A stretch of DNA of 12,148 nt from an uncultured Collinsella sp. Its GTDB lineage: Bacteria; Actinomycetota; Coriobacteriia; Coriobacteriales; Coriobacteriaceae. Position numbers and translations under genes: made by a program. Below are positions 6,972-12,148 of this stretch, in pieces. The stretch lies in assembly GCA_900555515.1 (NCBI GenBank), contig USLO01000039.1, positions 1-12,148 of the forward strand, in the 5' to 3' direction. A model generated the notes under the pieces. The model did no database searches and was not told the DNA's origin. It worked only from the letters and a program-made list of their open reading frames with translations. The first letter of the stretch is position 1; every line of letters starts with the position of its first letter.

Positions 6972-7000
6972 ACTATATCAACGGTTGTCGTCCAGACGAA
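6972..7000 (-). promoter_or_regulatory. Candidate promoter of the reductase operon
   Basis: The minus strand carries TATAGT (6977-6972, five of six matches to TATAAT), 17 bp downstream of TTCGTC (7000-6995), a weak -35. Transcription from here would give a leader of about 250 bases containing the small ORF and the hairpin. A 5-2-5 dyad (TCGTC, GACGA) overlaps the -35. No better core promoter was found by eye in this gap. Confidence 0.3.
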
Positions 7001-7047
7001 CACCGCCGACATGCGTACGACAGCGTCGGGATGTGAGCATCTCACTA

Positions 7048-7074
7048 TCTGATAATTAATTATCAGACTGATAA
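7048..7074. promoter_or_regulatory. AT-rich palindromic operator candidate upstream of the reductase operon
   Basis: Positions 7048-7067 are a perfect 20-bp palindrome, TCTGATAATTAATTATCAGA. The half-site CTGATAA occurs three times in alternating orientation: CTGATAA (7049), TTATCAG (7060) and CTGATAA (7068), with spacings of 4 and 1 bp, so two overlapping dyads are present. A GTGAG-CAT-CTCAC dyad (7033-7045) adjoins it. It stands out as AT-rich in GC-rich surroundings, lies between the mod terminator and the reductase operon, and has no U-run that would make it a terminator. It most likely binds a dimeric regulator, identity unknown. Confidence 0.6.
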
Positions 7075-7109
7075 GGTTTAGTCATGTAGAAATCGGCGAA
7101 CGGCGAAGT

Positions 7110-7145
7110 GAAAACAAAGCGGTCGAGGACTACCTCCTCGACCGC
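7110..7145 (-). terminator. Rho-independent terminator of the modABC operon
   Basis: On the minus strand an 11-bp perfect GC-rich stem (GCGGTCGAGGA with TCCTCGACCGC, 7145-7119) closes a 5-nt loop and is followed at once by TTTGTTTT (7118-7111). It begins about a dozen bases after the modC stop codon. This is a textbook intrinsic terminator and marks the end of the operon. Confidence 0.93.
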
Positions 7146-7157
7146 ATCGCCCCCGCA

Positions 7158-8228
7158 TTATCGGCAAACGAGATGAATCCTGCTTGCATCAAAATGCATG
7201 CGCAGAGTCTCACCCGCCTGCGGCAGCTCTTCCACGGGTACACTCACCTTATTCACCTTCCACTGCAGACGCGTGGGCGCATCAGCACGCGGCACGTCCA
7301 GCAGCACCAGCCGCTCAAAGCGCGAATCGCTCACACGGGCCACGTGCAAATCGTAGCTGTTGCGACCGCGCTCCGCGCGATTGTCAACATGGAAGTAGCT
7401 CGCACGAATACCCAGGTACGCAACGTCATCGGGAACCTCGCGACCTACGTTAAAGGTCATACCCCAATCAAGGGCTTCAACTTCCTGAGGCCCAATCTTG
7501 CGCGCCCGGCTTGTGTTCTTGCAGCCCGTCAGGCGCAGTGCCGCCAGCGTCTGCGGACGGCGGACCACGTCCTCGACGGAGCCGATCTCCTCAACATGCC
7601 CGTCGTGCATCACGCAGACACGCTGGCACAGGCGGCACGCTTCGTCGATATCGTGGCTCACGTAGAGCACGGTGCGGTTGCACACATCGAACAGGTCGAG
7701 CATGTTCTGCTCGAGCGCGCTCTTAAGATAGGAATCGAGCGCGCTCATGGGCTCGTCGAACATAAAGATGCCCGGGTGCGCCGCCACCATGCGCGCGAGC
7801 GCCACGCGCTGCTGCTGGCCGCCCGAGAGGCGCGCGGGATAACGGTCGGCGAAATCGGCCAGGCCAAAGATGCCCAGGTAGCGCTCGGCAAGTTTTTTAC
7901 GCGCCGCGGCGTCGCCCGCGTCCTTTACACCGGCGCATACGTTATCGGCCACCGTCATGTTGGGAAACAGCTGATAGTTTTGGAACAATAGGGCGCATTT
8001 TCGCTCCTGGGGCGACAGGTTGATGCCCGCCGCCGAGTCAAAAAAGGTCACGCCGTTGACGACGATCTTGCCCTCGTCGGGCGTCTCCACGCCGGCAATG
8101 CAGCGCAGCGTGCAGCTCTTGCCGCAGCCCGAGGCACCAAGCAGCGCCACACGCTCCTCGCCGGCCTCAAGCTGCATATCGAGCATAAACCCCGGATAGC
8201 GCTTTTTTATGTCCAGAACGAGTGACAT
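7158..8228 (-). CDS. modC: Molybdate ABC transporter ATP-binding protein ModC, 356 aa
   Basis: The ATPase half (residues 1 to about 230) carries Walker A GASGCGKS (31-38), the Q-loop FQNYQLF (82-88), signature LSGGQQQR (134-141), Walker B IFMFDEP (154-160), D-loop SALD (162-165) and switch histidine in SHDIDEA (191-197). It couples ATP hydrolysis to transport through ModB. The C-terminal part (about 235-356) has the size and strand-rich look of a TOBE/Mop-like regulatory domain, but I cannot align it motif by motif. Overall length matches known ModC (about 350). The start is ATG, three bases after the modB stop, so translation is probably coupled; GGGAGG inside the end of modB is the likely ribosome binding site. 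The neighbours modA and modB settle the substrate class as molybdate or tungstate, which sequence reading cannot separate. Confidence 0.9.
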   Translation of the reverse strand: MSLVLDIKKRYPGFMLDMQLEAGEERVALLGASGCGKSCTLRCIAGVETPDEGKIVVNGVTFFDSAAGINLSPQERKCALLFQNYQLFPNMTVADNVCAGVKDAGDAAARKKLAERYLGIFGLADFADRYPARLSGGQQQRVALARMVAAHPGIFMFDEPMSALDSYLKSALEQNMLDLFDVCNRTVLYVSHDIDEACRLCQRVCVMHDGHVEEIGSVEDVVRRPQTLAALRLTGCKNTSRARKIGPQEVEALDWGMTFNVGREVPDDVAYLGIRASYFHVDNRAERGRNSYDLHVARVSDSRFERLVLLDVPRADAPTRLQWKVNKVSVPVEELPQAGETLRMHFDASRIHLVCR

Positions 8229-8231
8229 GGC

Positions 8232-9674
8232 CTATCGACCTCCCTGCATAGCGGGCTCATCGCGCATGAGCTCGGCCAGTGCCTCGCGATCGATACGCAA
8301 GGCATCACCGCCCGCCGGGTCAAGTGAATCGCCCTGTCCGGCGAGATCTTTGGCCTGCTTACGTTCCGCACGGGAAAGGCCACGCTCGCGGTATTTTTGC
8401 GAATGCGCCGTGTACATGTTGATGAACAGGATGACTAGGAAGCTGAACGCTATTACGACCACGACCCAAAAGAGGGCCACCGACGTATTGCCGCCCATCC
8501 ATTCAAAGTAAATCGCAATGGGAATGGTCTGCGTAATACCGGCATAGTTGCCCGCAAAGAACAGGGTGCAGCCAAACTCGCCCATGGCGCGGGCAAAGGC
8601 GAGCACCGTGCCGGCGGCAATCGAGGGCCAGCCGAGCGGCATCATGAGTTTGGTGAAGATGCGTCGCTCGGACCAGCCCAGCGTGCGCGCCGCATCGAGC
8701 ATTTGCGTGTCGAGGCTCTCAAAGGCGCCGAGCGCCGTACGGTAGACCAGGGGAAACGATACCACCACGGCAGAGATCACCGCCGCAGGCCAGGTAAAGA
8801 CGATCGAGATGCCGTGCGCAATGAGCCACCGACCGACCCCGGTCGATCGACCAAATAGCATAAGCAGCAGAAAGCCGCAGACCGTGGGCGGCAACACCAT
8901 GGGAATGGTAAAGACCGAGTCGAGCAGGCCCTTGATGCGACTCGAGGTGCCCATGGTCTTCCACGCGGCAAACAGGCCCAGCGCAAAGGAGATCAGCAGG
9001 GCAAGGCCGCTCGTTTTAATGGACACCCAAAACGGTCGGTAGTCGATGCCGCCCAATAAGGAGGCCAGAGAGGTCAAGGGCCCCTGCTCATCCCGCAACA
9101 CGACAGACGATGCTTCTACCATTCGAGCGCTATCAAGCCAACGCGCGCCGCCTTTGGCATCACCCGAGGCTGATGCAATCACCACATAGCGGCCCCCATC
9201 CGCACCGCGCTCGTCAAAGCCATAGGTATACCCGCCGGCATCAAACGTTGTTTCCGCCGTGACATACCAAGGAAGATCCACGTCCCCTAGCTGCGCACCT
9301 CCCATACAGTTTGCGCTGTCGAGCTCACAGACGAGGGCCTTGAGACCCGATACGCACTCGTTGTTCTGCGGATCCAATCCATACCTCTCGATCGCCTTGG
9401 GCGATATCCACACCACAACGCGATCGGCAGCAGGCGCCACTACAAGGTCCACGTCCTCGTCAACGGGAAACCGGTAGCCCTCAGGCTGGCCCTCCATGGC
9501 ACGAGCGGTCCCCTTGGCCAACCGCTCAAAACCCTCGATCCCATAGGAAAGCCCATGAGCAGTCGCAGCAACCTGGGCCCCGTCCTCAGCGTCCCCAGCA
9601 AACGCAAATCCCGGCACCCAGCAAAGCGCGAAGGTCAAAGCACAGGCGACAAGGATGCGGAATCTATTAAGCAC
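8232..9674 (-). CDS. modB: Molybdate ABC permease ModB with N-terminal secreted domain, 480 aa
   Basis: Residues about 213-425 are a standard ModB permease: several membrane segments, PMVLPPTVCGF (258-268), and the cytoplasmic EAA loop LDAARTLGWSERRIF (326-340) that contacts ModC, followed by MGEFG (364-368). Normal ModB has about 220-230 residues. Here it is preceded by a signal-peptide-like start (MLNRFR, hydrophobic 7-25, AFA-GD cleavage at 26/27) and about 185 extra residues that should lie outside the membrane. That domain has three cysteines (107, 116, 123) and no motif I recognise. A charged tail of about 55 residues follows the last membrane segment. I chose GTG at 9674 because TTGGAG lies six bases upstream and the signal peptide then begins correctly; a GTG at 9743 overlapping the modA stop would also keep the frame. 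The gene sits between modA and modC. Confidence 0.85.
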   Translation of the reverse strand: MLNRFRILVACALTFALCWVPGFAFAGDAEDGAQVAATAHGLSYGIEGFERLAKGTARAMEGQPEGYRFPVDEDVDLVVAPAADRVVVWISPKAIERYGLDPQNNECVSGLKALVCELDSANCMGGAQLGDVDLPWYVTAETTFDAGGYTYGFDERGADGGRYVVIASASGDAKGGARWLDSARMVEASSVVLRDEQGPLTSLASLLGGIDYRPFWVSIKTSGLALLISFALGLFAAWKTMGTSSRIKGLLDSVFTIPMVLPPTVCGFLLLMLFGRSTGVGRWLIAHGISIVFTWPAAVISAVVVSFPLVYRTALGAFESLDTQMLDAARTLGWSERRIFTKLMMPLGWPSIAAGTVLAFARAMGEFGCTLFFAGNYAGITQTIPIAIYFEWMGGNTSVALFWVVVVIAFSFLVILFINMYTAHSQKYRERGLSRAERKQAKDLAGQGDSLDPAGGDALRIDREALAELMRDEPAMQGGR

Positions 9675-9742
9675 GAAAAGCTCCAAGCGAATATAAGGAC
9701 GGAGTGAGACACAAAACGATGGAATTATCGCGCCAAGCCGCA

Positions 9743-10615
9743 CTACGCGGAAAGCTCAAAGCCGTACTTAGCCCAAATCTTCTGAGCCTTCCTGTTGGAC
9801 AGACAGAAGTCGATGAACGCCTTGGCTTCGTCGGCGTGCTCAGAGCTCTCGGCAACGGCACCCGGATACACGATGGGCTTGTGCGAATCCTCGGGACACA
9901 CAAAGGCCTCCTCGATGCCGTCGTAGCGGAAGATATCGGAGCTGTAGACAAAGCCGGCCACGCAGTCGCCCGTGGACACATAGGCGGCGGCGGTACCAAC
10001 TTTGTCGGCCAGGGCCACCTTTTCGGCGATCTCGGGCGCATACTCGCCGTCGTCGCCCTCGGTGCCGGTGTAGAGGCCCACGGAAGCCAGCGCCTGGTTG
10101 GCGTACTTGCCGGCGGGGACGGTCTTGGCGTCGCCAATGGCGATCTTACCGTCCAGGTTCGCGACGTCGGCGATGGCCTCGACCTTGGTGTCGGAGCCCT
10201 CGGCGCGAATGATCACGAGATCGTTGACGAACATGTCCTCGCGGGTATCGGCATCGACGAGCTCAGCGGTCTCGGCGTCATCCATGGTGCCCTTGGAAGC
10301 GGTGATGAGCACGTCGACGGCAGCACCGGCGCGCATCTGCTCGACGAGGTCGCCAGACGCCTTAAACTGCGTGTCGGCAAACGTGGTGCCGGTCTGCTCG
10401 GTGTAAAGCTCCTGAACCTCCGGCAGAGCCTTCTCGAGCGAGTTGGCGGCAAAGACCTGCAGCTCGACAGCTTTCTTGGAAGATGCCTTAGCAGAACCGG
10501 CATCGGATCCGGCCGGCTCGGACGTCTTGCTGCCCGAACAGCCGGCAAGACCAAGGCCGGCAGCGGCGACAGCAGAAAGCGAAACGAATCCGCGGCGTGA
10601 AACCATATCGAACAT
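9743..10615 (-). CDS. modA: Molybdate-binding lipoprotein ModA, 290 aa
   Basis: This is the extracellular solute-binding protein of the molybdate importer. The N-terminus has a twin-arginine motif SRRGF (residues 6-10), a hydrophobic stretch and a lipobox LAGC (Cys26), so it is probably a Tat-exported lipoprotein anchored on the outer face of the membrane. A Ser/Ala/Lys linker follows to about residue 50. The binding domain begins with VFAANSLEKAL, whose Ser59 matches the first oxyanion-binding serine of ModA, and continues with FKASGDLVEQMRAGAAVDVL (84-103), whose Ser87 is the second. Size is normal. ATG at 10615 is preferred, with AAAGGG six bases upstream; a TTG two codons earlier is in frame. 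It is the first gene of modABC, 68 bases before modB by the start chosen there. Confidence 0.92.
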   Translation of the reverse strand: MFDMVSRRGFVSLSAVAAAGLGLAGCSGSKTSEPAGSDAGSAKASSKKAVELQVFAANSLEKALPEVQELYTEQTGTTFADTQFKASGDLVEQMRAGAAVDVLITASKGTMDDAETAELVDADTREDMFVNDLVIIRAEGSDTKVEAIADVANLDGKIAIGDAKTVPAGKYANQALASVGLYTGTEGDDGEYAPEIAEKVALADKVGTAAAYVSTGDCVAGFVYSSDIFRYDGIEEAFVCPEDSHKPIVYPGAVAESSEHADEAKAFIDFCLSNRKAQKIWAKYGFELSA

Positions 10616-10661
10616 ATTCAACCCTTTCGGATCTTGTGCCCGGGTACCCCACCGCGGGCTT

Positions 10662-10728
10662 TAATCTGCAATCAGATTATACTTCTGCGCGAATAATGAA
10701 AGTGAGAAATTATTCTCGTCAGAGAATA
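10662..10728 (-). promoter_or_regulatory. modA: modABC promoter with operator-like dyads
   Basis: The minus strand has a perfect -10 TATAAT at 10681-10676, predicting a start near 10669 and a leader of about 54 bases; the -35 region (CACTTT at 17 bp) is weak. The -10 overlaps a perfect 7-4-7 dyad, TAATCTG-N4-CAGATTA (10662-10679). A second 7-4-7 dyad, TATTCTC-N4-GAGAATA (10711-10728), lies 49 bp upstream centre to centre and shares five of seven half-site positions. A third copy of the half-site extends it: GAGAA-N4-TTCTC-N4-GAGAA (10704-10726). One site on the -10 and others behind the -35 suggest repression, perhaps by molybdate status, but these are not the known ModE consensus (TATAT/ATATA type). 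Confidence 0.6.
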
Positions 10729-10768
10729 TAGTTTCGAATTACCGTGCACCTCGGCGTCGCTTCGGCGG

Positions 10769-10805
10769 AAAACAAAGGCGGAGCAGCCGTTCAGGTCGCC
10801 CCGCC
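10769..10805 (-). terminator. Rho-independent terminator of moeA-mogA
   Basis: Minus strand: GGCGGGGC (10805-10798) pairs with GCTCCGCC (10784-10777) over 8 bp with one G-U, enclosing 13 nt, and is followed by TTTGTTTT (10776-10769). It starts 13 bases after the mogA stop codon and separates the cofactor genes from the modABC promoter. The U-tract pattern is the same as in the modABC terminator. Confidence 0.85.
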
Positions 10806-10818
10806 GCAGGTAAACCGC

Positions 10819-11298
10819 TTAGTTGGTATGTCCGCCGCCCGCTGTCATCTGAGCCGCATGCTCCAGCTGGTCTGCTATGGCCTCCCAGCTTTCGCGGGCG
10901 GCCTTCGTAGAACCGGGAAAGTTTACGACAAGTGTATGACCTCGTTGCATGCAAATAGCGCGCGAGAGCATAGCGCGGCGCGTCTTGGTCATCGAATACG
11001 CACGGATTGCCTCGGCAATACCCGGCACATCGCGGTCACAGACGGCACGCGTCGCCTCGGGTGTTACGTCGCGCATCGAAAGCCCCGTGCCGCCGCAGGT
11101 GAGCACGACATTGGCGTGGCACTCATCGGCGGCTTCCGCAATGGCATCACCGATCTCGCTGACGTCGTCACGCACGACCACATGCGAGGCGACCGTCCAG
11201 CCCTGTGCCACGATAAGCTCCTCGAGCGCAGCACCCGCCTCGTCCTGGGCAAGATCGCGCGTATCCGAGCACGTCACAATCGAAATCTTCAACTCCAT
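10819..11298 (-). CDS. mogA: MogA/MoaB-family molybdopterin adenylyltransferase, 159 aa
   Basis: The protein adenylylates molybdopterin (MPT + ATP to MPT-AMP), preparing it for metal insertion by MoeA. The single MoCF/Mog-fold domain shows the N-terminal strand ISIVTCSDTR (5-14), the nucleotide and pterin loop LTCGGTGLSMRDVTPEAT (66-83) with GGTG and the catalytic-site Asp77, DVPGIAEAIR (90-99), and VVNFPGST (124-131), equivalent to the usual N-x-PGSP loop. Length is close to the family norm of 160-170. I chose ATG at 11298 with AGGAGG six bases upstream; the frame is open upstream to 11427, but that part lies inside moeA and is unlike the family. The ribosome binding site overlaps the moeA stop, so the two are one transcription unit. 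Whether to name it MogA or MoaB cannot be settled by eye. Confidence 0.9.
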   Translation of the reverse strand: MELKISIVTCSDTRDLAQDEAGAALEELIVAQGWTVASHVVVRDDVSEIGDAIAEAADECHANVVLTCGGTGLSMRDVTPEATRAVCDRDVPGIAEAIRAYSMTKTRRAMLSRAICMQRGHTLVVNFPGSTKAARESWEAIADQLEHAAQMTAGGGHTN

Positions 11299-11308
11299 AG
11301 CATTCCTC

Positions 11309-12148
11309 CTATAGCACCGTGCCCTCAGGCAGGTCGACACGCACGACATCCACGACGTCGCCCGCCGCAAGGTCGCACGGTCCTTCGTGAATACGCAACA
11401 GGCAGTTCGCACGCTGCATGGTTCCAAGCAGCGCCGAATTCTGCGTCTTGGCCTCGGTCACCAACAACTCACCGGTCTCGGGGTCGCGCAAAACCGTGGC
11501 GCGATCGAAGAAGCGGCGATGCTGTCGCTTTTTCACGCTATGTGTGAGCGTCGCCTGCTGCACGGGACGCGCACCCTCGGCAAAGCCGCGCATCTTGCGA
11601 ATCGCCGGACGGGCAAGCATCTCAAAGCCCACATACGCCGCGGCAGGATTGCCTGAAAGCCCCAGGTAGGGCTTACCCCCGAGCAAGCCAAACGTGATAG
11701 CCTTGCCCGGACGCATCGAGATGCGGTCGAAGAGCACCTCGCCCTCGCGATGGACCAGTGCCGTCACATAGTCGTAGTCGCCCGCCGAGGCACCGCCGCT
11801 CGTAATGACAAAATCGCACTCCTGCACGGCACGATGCACCAGCTCGGCAATCGCCTGCTCATCATCGGGCGCAATGTCGTAGAACACGGGCTCGGCGCCG
11901 GCATCGAGTGCCTCGGCCATCAGCGCCGAAGAGTTGGAATCGCGAATCTGACCGCGCGCCGGTACCTTACTCGGTGCGACCAGTTCCGTGCCCAGCGAGA
12001 TAATGCCCACACGTGGGGCAGCGTGCACCTTCACGCTCGCATATCCGGCGCTTGCCAACAGACCCGCGCCCGCCGGAGCCACGACCTCGCCGGCGTGCAT
12101 CACAACATCGCCGGCATGGGCCTCCTCGGCGGCAGAGCGAACGTTCTC
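11309..12148 (-). CDS. moeA: Molybdopterin molybdenumtransferase MoeA, 5' end outside window
   Basis: This is the C-terminal 279 residues of MoeA, which inserts molybdate into adenylylated molybdopterin to form the cofactor. The frame is open to the window edge and already inside the protein, beginning ENVRSA-EEAHAGDVVMHAGE, the usual NxRxxGEDxxxGD...G block just before the PAxxGLLAxxG motif (here PAGAGLLASAGY). Then come the domain III features: SNSSALMAEAL, the Mog-like ITSGGASAGDYDYV loop, ISMRPGKAITFG, and LGLSGNPAAAYVGFE, a variant of the usual GLPGNP motif. The last 75 or so residues are the beta-barrel domain IV, ending VDLPEGTVL. Full MoeA is about 400 residues, so roughly 120-130 are missing at the right. 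It is upstream of, and probably cotranscribed with, mogA. The start and promoter are not in view. Confidence 0.93.
   Translation of the reverse strand, partial: ENVRSAAEEAHAGDVVMHAGEVVAPAGAGLLASAGYASVKVHAAPRVGIISLGTELVAPSKVPARGQIRDSNSSALMAEALDAGAEPVFYDIAPDDEQAIAELVHRAVQECDFVITSGGASAGDYDYVTALVHREGEVLFDRISMRPGKAITFGLLGGKPYLGLSGNPAAAYVGFEMLARPAIRKMRGFAEGARPVQQATLTHSVKKRQHRRFFDRATVLRDPETGELLVTEAKTQNSALLGTMQRANCLLRIHEGPCDLAAGDVVDVVRVDLPEGTVL

Noticed and set aside
5325..7052. Long plus-strand open frame of about 575 codons
   Set aside because: It is antisense to the second reductase gene, whose minus-strand product has clear family motifs; the plus-strand product is Leu/Val/His/Gly-rich and unlike any family.
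10616..10669. Possible molybdenum-cofactor riboswitch before modA
   Set aside because: The predicted leader is only about 54 bases, with one weak 5-bp stem (10638-10642 with 10655-10659); the known Moco element is far longer and more structured.

Overview
This window appears to join two different genetic backgrounds. Positions of about 2,670-12,148 read as a high-GC, strictly anaerobic actinobacterium of the gut Coriobacteriia type (Collinsella-like). I infer this from the gene families, the mix of GTG and ATG starts with AGGAGG-type ribosome binding sites, and protein motifs recalled from memory. Positions 1 to about 2,600 hold one DUF748/AsmA-like envelope gene of a kind typical of Gram-negative Proteobacteria (Sutterella-like at a guess). 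The seam lies between about 2,600 and 2,670. It cuts a glycosyltransferase in half and leaves the DUF748 promoter without a recognisable -35 box. An assembly chimera is the simplest explanation; a real insertion or deletion is the alternative.

Every gene I accept is on the minus strand, so transcription runs from the right edge to the left. From right to left: (1) moeA (5' end outside the window) and mogA, two late steps of molybdenum-cofactor synthesis, closed by a rho-independent terminator (10769-10805). (2) modA-modB-modC, a molybdate ABC importer, with a promoter carrying several 7-4-7-type dyads and closed by a strong terminator (7110-7145). The ModB permease carries an unusual secreted domain of about 185 residues in front of the membrane part. 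(3) A 444-bp gap without an accepted gene, holding an AT-rich perfect palindrome, a candidate promoter, a possible 22-codon leader ORF and a long imperfect hairpin. (4) Two tandem paralogues of the HgdB/double-cubane-cluster reductase family, their ATP-driven [4Fe-4S] activase, and the first half of a GT4 glycosyltransferase. (5) The seam and the DUF748 gene.

Functionally, blocks 1 and 2 bring in molybdate and insert it into molybdopterin for molybdoenzymes encoded elsewhere. Block 4 is a self-contained low-potential reductase module: the activase hydrolyses ATP to push electrons into a double-cubane-type protein. Its physiological substrate is unknown. The two reductase paralogues differ at one conserved cysteine, which makes a specialised or heteromeric arrangement possible. 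I see no tRNA, rRNA, CRISPR array, insertion sequence or phage gene.
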